Source: Isoetes taiwanensis (Eukaryota; Streptophyta; Lycopodiopsida; Isoetales; Isoetaceae). From it: a stretch of DNA of 64,000 bases. Below, one piece after another: positions 33,450-44,809 of the stretch. Numbering within the stretch: the first letter of the stretch is position 1; each line of letters starts with the position of its first letter. Under the pieces are notes generated by a model. It was not told the origin of the DNA. It made no database searches and was given only the letters and a program-made list of their open reading frames with translations. A program made the translations under genes and the position numbers. Location: contig JAJEKV010000080.1 of assembly GCA_021234155.1 (NCBI GenBank), positions 3,521,867-3,585,866 of the forward strand, written 5' to 3'.

Positions 33450-33918
33450 TGTAATATAACAACCAACATAACTACTATGAACATTAATTAACACAAACCA
33501 TTACATTAGACATGTTTAAAATTAAATTCCCCCTTAAACCCCCTTTTGTTTGGGTGCATATTCACACGGGGGGTGACGTAGGGCAGCGAGAGCCCCTGTA
33601 ATGATGTTTTGCACGTACAAAATCAACACCATGTAGTATATTGCCTGAAATCTTATAGTATTTTGCAAATCTTGTTATACAGTATAACAAATTCTATACA
33701 TCCATACCCCACAAACGAGGAACTTTGTGTACGGTGTAGATTAAGGAATAAGGGGTGAATATGCCTATCCAACAGCTCTCGTTGCCCGGAGTCACCCCCC
33801 GTGTGAATATGCACCCAAACAAAAGGGGGTTTAAGGGGGAATTTAATTTTAAACATGTCTAATGTAATGGTTTGTGTTAATTAATGTTCATAGTAGTTAT
33901 GTTGGTTGTTATATTACA
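33450..33918. mobile_element. Fold-back/MITE element with perfect 127-base inverted arms
   Basis: The left arm 33,450-33,576 begins TGTAATATAACAACC and ends CACGGGGGGTGAC. The right arm 33,792-33,918 is its exact reverse complement by eye. Partial similarity continues about 20 bases inward (GGGCAGCGAGAGC). The loop is about 215 bases and non-coding. No clear target duplication (left flank TTTCTAGGG, right flank AAAATTTTT). Long perfect arms fit a Mutator-type or fold-back MITE that is young or kept identical by conversion. Confidence 0.75.
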
Positions 33919-34170
33919 AAAATTTTTTGGCCCTTCGGGCCAACAAAAAAAAACAAAATATAAAAATCAAAATAAAATAAAAGTACAAAATGATTGATGT
34001 GTTATTGCAAATCATATATTTTAAATTGCATAATTTATAGGCTCCAAAATGACAACATTGTAACAATGCGCTCAAATTGTGTTGAAATCATTCTAAAATA
34101 GCATTGTTGCAACAACGCGCTCAATTTGTCTTGACTGAATACCTAAACCTACATTTCTTTTAGTATACTC
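33919..34170. other. AT-rich spacer with a GGCCCTTCGGGCC hairpin
   Basis: Contains TTGGCCCTTCGGGCCAA at 33,927-33,943 followed by A-rich sequence. There is also a repeated phrase, GCATTGTT/ACATTGTAACAAYGCGCTCAA, at about 34,050-34,130. No gene. Confidence 0.4.
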
Positions 34171-34179
34171 AAATTCTTC

Positions 34180-34973
34180 CACAACTAGCTTTCAAACAAG
34201 CTGTGCAACTCCATGAGGACCATGTAGACGTCAAGTAGTCTGGGCATGTATATCTAGATTCTCGACTTAAACCATTGCTCACAAGGGGGGAGTTCAAAGT
34301 AGTTAGATGAAATACTGTAGTTAGAATGATGAAGGAAAGAGCAACACCAATTAAGTTTGAGAGGGCAAGCTTTCGCCTGCCACATCTGTCGATAAGAACT
34401 ATGCTAACAATAGTTCCAAGAGCGTCGATACCTGCCACTATTAAGGATAACAATAATGCTGTTCTATGTGATGCAAATCCAGCTTGCTCTACTGTGGATG
34501 GACTATAGTACATAACTGTATTGATTCCGACGAATTGCTGAAAAATCTGCAATAACAAGAGAAAGCCCCTTAATAGTAGCCAAAAACTAGTCTAGCATAT
34601 GACAAACCAAATGGCTTCGTAAACATTAACATAACAAGACCAGCATGTTGTAATTCACAATGCTAAGGGCATGGAATCTATTGTAAAACATTACATTTCT
34701 ATAAAGCCATCTTGGTGATTCTGGTAAAAAGAGCATCAAAAGTCCCTGCAAGATAGAAGGTAAACCTGCAGCACCAAGCATCCATCTTCAAGTACCTGGA
34801 GCGTGGGAAAAAATAACAACGCTAAGATGGACCTTAGAAAACATAGATGCAAAGCATAAGCACCTTTGTAAATGCAAGGTTAATCAGATATGATACAAAT
34901 TGGCCTCCAGTGATCATCAGCACATTCAAGCTAACAAGAGCTCCTCTCTTTCTGGCAGGTGATGCTTCTGCCT
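34180..34973 (-). pseudogene. Inositol transporter (INT-type sugar porter) fragment, three exons
   Basis: A piece of a plant 12-helix H+/myo-inositol symporter of the major facilitator superfamily. In minus-strand order: exon at 34,973-34,864 reading [15 protein letters not shown], then [16 protein letters not shown] and a GT donor; exon at about 34,803-34,693 reading [14 protein letters not shown] and [11 protein letters not shown]; exon from 34,546 after a TTGCAG acceptor reading [19 protein letters not shown], then [20 protein letters not shown] and TACLKASCG, ending near 34,180. [10 protein letters not shown] and DRCGRR are sugar-porter signatures. Faults: a TGA at 34,788-34,790 in place of the conserved Trp of TWRW, and loss of the AG acceptor before that exon. 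The N-terminal and C-terminal helices are absent. Introns are kept, so it came from genomic DNA. Confidence 0.85.
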
Positions 34974-35002
34974 ACAAATACTCTGCCAACAAATACTCTG
35001 CC

Positions 35003-35395
35003 TATGATCAACATCCATGGCTTAGGTGCGGCTGCCATCAGAAACAGTCATAGAACAGAATCAATTGATCAACATACCAATTCCTTGCAGCTGTGAACAT
35101 GGCATTCGAAAAGCAAGCTCTGTTACATACAAAGCGAAAGATATGGACACTCTACTCAGCATCGCATCAGACATATACGGTGGATTGCTCAGGCTAATAA
35201 TCTGTCTACACATGATAGTCTTGTTTCAGGGCAAAATGTGACAATTCCGTTCCCCTGTGCTTGCCAAAACAATAGGTTCAAAGGGCGGCGTGCAAATTTT
35301 CTTATCTATACAATCCAAGCTGGTGATTCTCTGACCCAGACCCTTTGCTATGGATATCAAACATATTTAACGGATTCCTTGTATTGAAGATTTTT
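35003..35395 (+). pseudogene. LysM-domain (LYM/CEBiP-like) protein fragment
   Basis: The plus frame 35,026-35,241 reads IPIPCSCEHGIRK and then VTYKAKDMDTLLSIASDIYG, the CSC-linker and LysM1 of plant LysM receptor-like proteins that bind chitin or peptidoglycan fragments at the cell surface. It continues after a frame change with NVTIPFPCACQNN and LIYTIQAGDSLTQT (35,245-35,340), the start of the next LysM. No signal peptide, GPI signal or third LysM is present. It abuts the transporter fragment on the opposite strand with almost no spacer, which is not a native gene arrangement. Confidence 0.8.
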
Positions 35396-35545
35396 CCCCT
35401 CAGATTATTTAGTTGAAAATGGCTCAGAATTTGTATGCAGCTCCTCATAATGAAGTTTCTTTCCCACATTTTACATAATTGGGTGAAACGAAAAAACCCT
35501 CTGCCACCATGAAAAATAGAAGGATCTCTTAACATTTACCTGTGA

Positions 35546-35815
35546 TTAACCTGAATCATATGCATTCAACCTGCCAGATGCGACATATGTATTTGCCAAC
35601 AAAGCCACAGCTGCTGCCAAGTTAGGATGGTCCAGCTTCATAACTGCTTCCATCGCACATTCAGCTGACCCAGTATCTCCATAGATGGCACAAGCACTCA
35701 GAAAGGCTCTCCAGATTATCAGATCTGGTTCACAAGGCATTGTATCAATAAGATTCCGAGCTTCACCTAGCTGTCCCGCACGTCCAATCAGATCAACCAT
35801 ACAAGCTCATAGATG
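35546..35815 (-). pseudogene. Pentatricopeptide repeat (PPR) protein C-terminal fragment
   Basis: Reads MVDLIGRAGQLGEARNLIDT, then EPDLIIWRAFLSACAIYGDT, then ALLANTYVASGRL. These are the last PPR motif and E-domain region of a plant PLS-class PPR protein, an organelle RNA-editing or processing factor. Only about 80 of 500 or more residues are present. It ends in unrelated sequence at 35,555. Part of the mixed gene-fragment cluster. Confidence 0.82.
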
Positions 35816-38800
35816 GCTCATAGAGTTGAAACATTCATGGCCTTCATCCAAGCTGCTGATTCTCAGCATGTTCGAACCCTGCAGCATTGTATTGCTTTCA
35901 ATTCTTGCCTTCTTTCTTCCTAACCCTAAAATAACCCTAAAACATGATGGCACGATGCTTGCATGCAAAACTGGAAATGGCAACTAAAATTAAAAAAAAG
36001 GGCTTTTTGTTGTGAGCCCTTGGATGTTGGACTATTGGAAAAAAAAAAAAGCTAAATCAACGACTGAGAAATGGTGCACTCTAGATGTACGCATTAGTAC
36101 ATCTATTCGAATACACCATGAAATCTTAGGAAAACCTTTGTGAAAAGCGTACAAAAACACAAAGAAAACCCCCTGTTATTATGCTACATATTGGATTTGA
36201 TGGCAAAGTCAGCTTGAGTTTTTGTTTACTTATCTGGAAGGGCTTAAGATATTGCTAGTGATTTTTGATCAATGTCACGAATTTGGATAGGATTTAGATT
36301 CATGGAATCAGGTACTAAGTTTGTGGTAAATAGATGCGTGACTTTTTTCTTCTTCCAGAATGTTTGGTGTCAGAACTCGTATACTAGAGCGGTAGTTGTG
36401 ATGACTTTATGCCTCAGATTTCTGGTGTTAAGTTATTCTCTGCATCGAGACTAGAATGGTGGATTTATTCCCCGCTTAGTTCCATTTTGTGTTATCCATC
36501 CATCCGGTTTTCGTGTTCTTCTTTACCATGTGATTTCGAATGTCTGCTGGCAGTGCAATTATGCAGTACTAATGCTAAAATCTTGGATTAAGTTCGCCGT
36601 CAGAACTTCAAGCATTGGTTCAGATAGGTCAAATTAGAGCTATGCTTAGATTTTTTGGGTTTTATTTGCCGAGGTTCATTTCATGTTCCTTGGCAAGTTC
36701 CCTAAAGGTAGTATAGCTCCTTAACATGTTTTTGAGTTCTCTGTATGAGATAAGGGTTTTTTCTGATCTGCAAGTTGCTTAGCTTTTGATCAGAGTAGAA
36801 TTCCAACGCTCTTTCACATGTGGGTATTTTTTTGGTCTTCAATTTGTGTTTTGATCTATTTTTTTTTTATTCAATTGTCTTAGTATAAGCTTTGTTGATC
36901 TGAGTTATGTGCTGTGGCTCAGGAGTTAGAAGCATATGCATGTCTATCTAGAGGAGCTTCTGGCTGCAAATATCATGGATAGGATCAACCAGTGCAAGAT
37001 GCATTTTTTATCTTTGTTGAGCTTAATAGTTCTTATATAATCTAGACAAAAGATGCAGTACTGCACCAAGTGAATGTATTGAAATCAAATGTTTGCAATG
37101 TAGCATGTTTTCTGCAGATAATCTCGTGCTATATTTTATTTGAGCTCTTGTTGCATTTGTTATTGCTAACAAGAATGATTTGTTCCCGTTCGGATTTAGA
37201 AACATGTCTGCATTTGAGGAATTGTATGTGTTCTGAGGACTTTAATCTGCAGATACAAAGTCCAACATCTCTTTTGCATTGCCATAGCTTGATTAATCTG
37301 TGCTTTGATCATACTGTTGCAATTTGGCCATTTCTATTATGCGTACATTGATCTAACTATTTAACTCTGCATATTGATGTTGTAGGTACTGCTTTAGAGC
37401 ATTTGGCAAATCTTTGTAGATATGTGTTATTATACTGTAAACGCAATAGAGCTTTTGGTTTGCCGTGGTAGATCTAAATTGGGAATCGTCCATCTATAAT
37501 AAAGACATGATGACTAATCCTTTGGTTTCTTTTTGCAGCATTTAGGAAGAAAAGCAGTTTGCCTTCATTTTTCTATAATTGTTTCAAGTTATTTGAGCTT
37601 GCCTTGGAACTGGGTAAAACTTGGAGCAGAACTTTTCCTTTCTTGGTATTGTCTTTGATTCTTCTTTATTGTACTCGTAAAACTCGTATAAAGGTTTGTC
37701 GTTGAAATCATTATACTTTGTGAATATTTACACGTAATGTCACTAAAGTGTAGATTATTATTTGCAAGCTATTGAACTATAGACTCGGAAGAACATCTTT
37801 GTTGACAAAGAGTCCTTGACTTGCTAGTTAAGCGAGCAAAGGTTTAACGCAATTAAAGCTCACCGATATTCAGTTTGTATATTTTCAAGCTCGCCCCTTT
37901 CGGGGAAATATTGAGTTCAAGAATGTGTTCATGTGCTATGGGGCTGAACTCCCTTGGTTCTTCATAGTCTTTCAAGAATGTAAAATCAAATGAGAAACTT
38001 GGTGTTGCCGGGGTCCGCCGGTCGCGAGGAAATCAAGCCCATTTAATACTTTAATTGTGTTGTGGTGCCTCAAGCGGGCCAAATACTTATTGATGAAGGG
38101 GCCAAATACTTATTGATGGTTGTGACATTGCAAAATTTGCTCTAAATGACACAAGACGGCGGGCTTGAAACAATCCAGTTCTTTTCTCGATATTGTAAAA
38201 TATGCGGTAATGGATATTTTCTACTTGCCGCAAGGTGTTGGCTTAGACTTTTTTCATTCTCCAAGAACTGGCTGATTCAACTTGGATCCATTTGAGAATC
38301 ATAGTGATCCGGATCTTTGAGAGGCACTTGCAAGATCTCATCCCAAGGACGTTTCAAGGCGTAATCTTTGCAGCCTGCATGCTCGAGATACAATATGTAA
38401 TCATGTAATATCATGTCTCTTGAAGCTTGTTTTTTACATGTTTGCAAGCTATAAACTTTATAATTCACCTAATCTACATGAACGTTCAATCCCACTGAGC
38501 TAATTAGATTCCTGAAGATTGGCTAAAGAAACGGTATGATTGATGTTTATTGCCATAACAAAGTTTGTACTATGTACACGACACATGTAGTGCAAACCTT
38601 TTCCTTGGGCTTGCCCTTTATAATTCACCTCCTTTTAACGGCATTTTTTTAAGTTCTAACTAATATGTAAATGTGAATGAATGAAAACCCATTGGAGGCT
38701 CTTTTTAGGTGAGAATTTAACGTGGGAATCCATGTAAATATGGGTGCTGGATCATCAGCAAGGGGGGCCGGTGCATTGATGAAACAATGCGTGTTGAAGT

Positions 38801-40640
38801 TATTTAACTTTATGGTAAATTGTGTTGAAACTTTTCCTGTCTAAAATGGGCTTTAATATATTCCTGCTATTTCAGGTTGAAATTAAGATTTTTTATTCTT
38901 TTGTTAAGGTCAAGGGGTTTTCTCATTTAATGAGGTATATGACTGAATCATGGTTGTACATTGAGTTTGAATATTATTCCATCGGTTGTATGTGGGGTCT
39001 TTAATATCCTTCTGAGTTATATGAAATAAGAACTATGTGTGTACATGGTATGTAAGAATTTGATATTTTAATGTCGACGTACGAAATTTAAGATTGGGAT
39101 ACAGTTGCCTCAACTTTGGCCCTTTGTGTATGAAGTCCGTGTACATCCTTTATTAGTTCCCATCTCTATCTAGGCAAAGCACGGAATCATTTTGATACAA
39201 ATTTGCCTCAAGCCTTGGGCAAAGTTAAATGACATTTGAAATTGTTGTTTTCGGGTTAGGATGTTTTGAAGGGCATATTGTTATTACTACTTTATCACCT
39301 ATAGCACATCAAGGTGTAGATTGATTGGCAAAGGCTCAATAATTATGCGGTACATTACCATATCCACTTTATTATGGAGATAATAGTTCGTCGTGTTGCC
39401 CTTTCAATTGTCACCGCTGACTCGATTCCCTCGTTGAAAGTTCGACTTGAAATTAATCGATTTCTTTCCACATTTGTGTCCCGCAATGAAGATCTATCCT
39501 TGAAAAAGGGAGGTAGATAAAGCATAGTAGAAATAGAAAATGTAAATGTTGGTAACTTGAGTTTATGTTGGTAAATGAATTGTTTTCCCAACCCTATGTT
39601 CTTAGTGGACATTAAGGTCTTTTATGGTCTCAAGAGACATTTAAGATCTATTATAATAGTAACATTTTGGTTGTGGGACAATAAGTAGGCAAGGAATTGA
39701 GGCAACAAATCTTAATAAATGGCCATATTGGTATTGCTATTGTAGTTTGAACCGGTTATTACACTTGGTGAATATCGGGTGTCTTATGTTTTAAAGGAGG
39801 TGATCTAGTTGAGTGTTAAGGCCTTCCCATCTTCCATCCGAAGCCTATCTCAAGGGGAGGTTAGCAAGTCGATCACGTCATTTGTGCATCCATATATTCT
39901 CAAAGATTGTTAGATATGAGGCAAAATTTGAGGCAAATAAGCATCCCGGCGCCTCAAATTATTCCCATTCCTCGTCATTGGGTTTTGCCTTGGAAATTTG
40001 TGTTTGCCCGAAGTTGCATTGTTTAAGGGAATGATGGTTCTTTACATATTTTCAAGTCCTTTTGGATTGTTGCCATTGTTGAGAATATTATCGTAAGGAT
40101 GAGAGTGCATAATGACCACGATGTATGGGTCGAGGATTTAGGACTCGTGACGAACTTCCATTTTGAGCTTCCTTCCGGGTGCATGGGTTACGCCATTAAG
40201 CATTAGAAGTCGGTATTTTCGTTGAATTTCAATGACAATGTGCTCATTATGGTTGGTCTCGATTTCACGACCAAAGAAGATCTTGCCACGGCTATTACAT
40301 GCATGTGGTTGCACCGATTTCTCAGGGGCTCCCTTCCTTGACTTAATTCCCAAAAAGCCCTTCGTATTTTTAAAATTCCCAAAATGCCCTTAAATTTTAA
40401 ATATTTTCCCAAATAGCCCCGTATATTTTATAGTTCTGAAATTCGTGTGTTCTTTATTTCACAGGTTGCTAAACTCTTTAGCTACATTTTGGAAGATAAA
40501 GGTAGTTCGTTGGCTACAGAGGATTTCGTTTCTAAATGTTCGGGGTTATGGTTTTGAATTGACTGTCAAAATATGACTTTGAACTATGATTTAAGCCACT
40601 TCACCCTCCGGCCATGGAGGGCAACCCTCCGTGCGCAGCA
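35816..40640. other. Long AT-rich region with no recognised gene
   Basis: The T-rich plus strand with scattered TTTGCAG and GTAAAA-like sites gives it an intron-like look at about 36.2-37.7 kb, but no exon reading frame matched a family I know. Short hairpins such as CGCCCCTTTCGGGGAA at about 37,893 are present. A set of CCCAAAATGCCC-type short repeats lies at 40,345-40,425. No RNA gene seen. Confidence 0.4.
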
Positions 40641-40649
40641 CCTTGTTTG

Positions 40650-40735
40650 GGTTGCCCCTAAGGGAAAACCCTCGATGTTGTTGGTGGGTGGGAATATTCT
40701 GAATATATCCTAGTATATGCTTGGATATTCCCACT
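40650..40735 (+). repeat. Transposon-end-like sequence, family member 2
   Basis: GTTTGGGTTGCCCCTAAGGG followed by GGGAATATTC, ATATCCTAGTATATGC and GGATATTCCC. Same architecture and orientation as 32,892. Confidence 0.4.
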
Positions 40736-41460
40736 TACCAGCCTAAACTTGCAAGCGTAGGTAATTTGACGGTGATGTCGCACTTCCCACGCTTTGTACA
40801 TATAATGTGGGATTGTTACATCACTATTTTTGGGTCATATGCCTACATGACACCCCCAAGGTGGTAGAGGATGGGGTCACGATCTCTAAGGGGTCATACA
40901 TATCAAGGGATAGCCCAAATACACACCTCGGAGAAAAAAGGAACACTGGAATACGTGGGGCAACTAAAAAAATGAAGTAACCACAAATGCAGACCAATGA
41001 CAACAATCAAGTGTATATGCGTATGAGAAAACTAAGATAGTATGAGGCGACATAACAATACCGATGCTAAAGACAAGACATTCTATAAGAAAGTTCACGA
41101 AATATGAAGCAGATTTATTGAGGGCGGAGTGAAGAAATGTCCTATGAAACATAGATAACATGGGCATGTGAAAATAAATAAACTAGATCAGGACTTGATG
41201 GAATAAAAAGGGGTCAGATGAGAGAATAGAGAAAGGAAAAGTGTGATAGTTCGAGAGTATATAAGAGCAAATGAGAAAGTTGGGCCTAGCGGGGCAAACG
41301 AGGCTCAAAACACTAAAGGGCTAACGCCCAACCGGGACAAGAACAAAAAGGTGCAAATGAAGCAAACGAGCACGAAAACGCTAATAGCAAGCTCATGCGG
41401 ATGCAAATAGTCAAAAAGCGCCCAAAGACAAAGTATTGGAAGAAAAGAAGCAAAGGATCC
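40736..41460. other. Unassigned spacer
   Basis: No gene recognised. Precedes the 3' side of the decayed minus-strand frame described next. Confidence 0.35.
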
Positions 41461-41469
41461 AAAAAAGCA

Positions 41470-41935
41470 AATGAGGTAAACATAGATAACGATCAGTTTC
41501 ACTTTCTTCAGAAGCAGACTCTTCATCAGAGATAGTTTCTTCCGAAGTGCCATTCCCTGCATCCTCCTCATCAGACTCTTGCTCTGCCTCATTCTTCTTT
41601 CTTTCCTTCTTCTTTGCATCCTTTTGACCTTGCCGATTCTCCCTCTATGCTTGCTTCCCTTGATATGTCAGATGATGCTTCTCCACATCGGGATAATACA
41701 GCTCCAAAAGCTCTTTTTGCTGCTCAGTGGCCACCCAACTTTGAACTTTTCTGCCATTGGCTAGAGCTTCACGCCCAACCCTACTATTGACACAGTAGTC
41801 ACAGACTAAGCCTACCTTGGGTACAAATATATCCACGAGGTAGAAAGCCAAATTCGAGCTCATTCTGTACTTGTTCATTGCGTCCGCAAGTTTCTTGCCC
41901 CCCTCTCCTTCTGTCACACTTGAGCTTGTTGGTCA
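41470..41935 (-). pseudogene. Unknown protein fragment with acidic tail
   Basis: The minus-strand frame from 41,917 reads GGKKLADAMNKYRMSSNLAF, then YLVDIFVPKVGLVCDYCV and VATEQQKELLELYYPD. It meets a TAG at about 41,645 and would continue in the same frame with QKDAKKKERKKNEAE, then EQESDEEDAGNGTSEETISD. The composition of a structured head with a Lys-rich then Asp/Glu-rich tail looks protein-like, so this is probably a real but broken gene, perhaps a retroelement gag or a host protein. Its upstream side is interrupted by the T tract at 41,954. No family assigned. Confidence 0.45.
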
Positions 41936-41950
41936 TGCCATATCTATGCC

Positions 41951-41953
<3 letters not shown>

Positions 41954-41985
<32 letters not shown>
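41954..41985. repeat. T tract of about 32 bases
   Basis: A homopolymer at the left edge of the 2.2-kb repeat, consistent with the poly(A) tail of a minus-strand retroposon. Its true length is uncertain, as homopolymers are often misread. Confidence 0.8.
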
Positions 41986-41986
<1 letters not shown>

Positions 41987-44218
41987 AGATTCACTATTGG
42001 GTGCATTCTTCAAGGGCCATAGTCCATGTGTCTCTCTTTGACATGAAATTGAATGATAAATCCACGTGTCCAGCAATGATGGCAATTTCCCTAGCTGTGC
42101 AAGGCATGTTTGGCTGAGCAACTGAGCAATATGCACCTCAGACTTTTGGTTCCCCTTTGGATATATTCAAGGACAAAGGTCCTGTATGAAGCTATATTTG
42201 CTTATTCTAAATTCCTTGATAGGGGATATTGTTATGAAAGTTAAATAATAACTTACACAAGTGAAATGCTTCATCTAATATTTATATTATGTTAAAGCAT
42301 ATGCATGCATCTTTTTCTAAAATGCATGTTGTTCTAAAATGCATGTTGGACATGTAGAGATCACATGCAAGTGTTGCATGCAACTTTTAATATCAAGAAG
42401 TCTATGGAACGTGGATTTCCTATTGCCAATTGCTTAGATATAAGCTCTCTATTTTTCTTTTGAAAAATACAAAAGGTAAATAATTAGGGTACTGAGATAG
42501 TTTAGGGCCTTTTTGAGTTGCCCTAATATGTATGCTCGTGAGCGGCTACCTCTGATTGCCAGATGGAAAAAATAGATATGGTAATGCTCTGTTCTGGGAG
42601 TCGATACCTGAAAGTCCCTTAATTTGCTGAGCCCGGCTCCATAGCTTCATATCTTCAGATGTAGAGCCAAGCAAGCTTGAACGAAATTTCGTCTGATCCC
42701 ATGGCTTTGGCAGATGAATCTATAGCAGAACTCCATTTCAAAATGCTCGGAGGGCCATGTAGAAGCTTGATGGACTTTCCATATATTATTTACTGCTGGA
42801 CTTCATTTCGAAATATTAAGAGGACCCAGCAGATGCCGTTGGTAATAGAGCTCCAAAACAGAAAGTCTGGAGTACATTGCATACACCTGGAGTAATTTAT
42901 AGATGCTCACTTCATTCTGCACATGCTTGGAGGACGATACAGATGATCACATCCTTCATAGCCTTCGGATTATATTCAGGTTTTTATGATATATATTTTT
43001 GAATTCATTCTTCCACAATATACATGGAATGTATTTGATTCATTAAATAAGAACTTCTAGTTTCTTATTTTTAGAAGTTGTTCGTTAGAATTCTAGCAGG
43101 CAAATACTGTCACTTTAATACAGGTGTTGCAAGAGCAATTTATGCTCTTTAGAATAATAGCATATTCTTCCTGGACAAGAGTATTGCAGACAAAAACAAA
43201 AAACCAGACATGTATTGTTGCTGGGGTTGATATGTAGAACCGTAGCATGCAGTGCTCTAGCATGCAGTGCTCTGATATAAATGCATAGATAACAGCAGCA
43301 ATTTATGTGTTACAGAATTTACATTCGTTTGAGCAGTTGCATAAAATTTCTCCTTCTATTCTTGTAGTTAAATTTGGCTAGAAGGGCAAAAGGCACAATG
43401 GGTAATCAGTGATGAACTGAAAATCTCAATGTACCTTTTGGCCCTTGCCCTAATGATGGATTTTCCGCTTTTCTTGATGGTCTTGATTGGCTGCAGTGCG
43501 GGATTTTCTTCCCATTGTTCCCTTTGCTTTTGTAGTTGGATTTGGGCTGGAAGAATATTGGAGATATTGCTCTTTTTTTGCGGAAGCTTCGTTACTATGG
43601 AGTTTACAATGACAAAGGCAGCACATAAGCGGTTTTTTAAACTATTATTATGATAGATATGCTTTCTAACAAGAGTCTGTTCTAGAAAAAGAGCAAACTT
43701 GTAATTAAAATGCTATTTGCTACATTATTAGTCTCGGATATAGATGTTGAACAACTTGATGCTTATTGCAAAGGACAAGTTTAAACCTGATGTTAAGGCT
43801 GGCCAAATGGTTGCTTTTAGGAGGCTTGGAATTGCTTAAGGTTGAGTTCACCTTTATGTTTCTACTCTTATAAGTTAATACTTGAGTTATATCTTTGATC
43901 AAAATGGGTATGTACTCACTTTATAGACACAAATGTGCTATTGACAAATGGCTTAGGCTGCAATAAATAATGATCATTGTTTTCATTCTCATATATACTA
44001 TAATTCTCAAGTTTGAATTGCTACTTGCGATGTTGAAATTATATGATTCTATTATCATTTGAAAAAAAATTTGAAGCTATAATGAATGACTATGAAAGTA
44101 TAGGTAAAAGGATACTATGCCGAAATGCTCATATTGGTAGTAGGATGATAATCTTTGCCAAGGGATTGGTGAGGGCCGGATGCGGTCTAGGTTTACTAGT
44201 TCAGGCTGGGTTTTTTTT
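41985..44218 (+). repeat. 2.2-kb direct repeat, copy 1
   Basis: Runs from TGAGATTCACTATTGGG to TTCAGGCTGGGTTTTTTTT and is matched end to end by 44,810-47,028 at high identity. No coding capacity was recognised; the longest frame is 72-74 codons. It contains a 15-16 base tandem duplication (AGCATGCAGTGCTCT) at about 43,245-43,275 that is single in copy 2. A divergent patch lies at 43,450-43,500. Confidence 0.9.
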
Positions 44219-44809
44219 AGATACTTCATCACACTGGAGATATCCGGTGTTGTCCTCTACCTATTGGCTAGTTGTATGAGCATTTACGCTGTCCTAAGCT
44301 GCAACTTAGGAAAAGTAAAGTATATGGCTGGATGCATTGATATTTTTGGTTGACAAAATTTTGATTTAAATACTGATTTACAGAGTTACATTTTCGTTAT
44401 GATATACTTATGCAGGATGCATGTCATGAAGAGGACGAGTATGAAGTCATACCACATACAGGATACACGTAAGGATGAGAATATGAGATTATACCTCCAA
44501 CATGGAGTAGCATAATTCCATTGCAATAACTTGCAAGAACAAACAAAGATAGTGTTGGCCACTAGGCCTACTATACTTATGCCAGTTGGCTATACAAATT
44601 TGTCAATATGACAGCACAGTGGTGCTGCAATATCTGAAAACTCAATAATCAAGGTATGTTATAAGTTTACATTTTCTTAAGCTTTAAATTATGGGATGAG
44701 GCTTAACCCCTGCTGTGGCAGTGGGGGTTGGCTCTCCCCATGGTCACAGATTGGTACTATCAAGGTGTGTTTACCCTCATTCCACGGTAGGTGGTAGGGT
44801 TTTTTTTAT
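44219..44809. other. Spacer between the 2.2-kb repeats
   Basis: 591 bases not repeated in the window. Contains GGTCAC-type and ATGAAGAGGACGAG sequence but no gene or LTR-type primer site. Its right end is another T tract (44,800-44,810) preceding copy 2. Confidence 0.5.

Noticed and set aside
33927-33943. GGCCCTTCGGGCC hairpin as a Helitron 3' end beside the gene-fragment cluster
   Set aside because: No CTRRT follows on either strand, and no TC 5' end could be placed.
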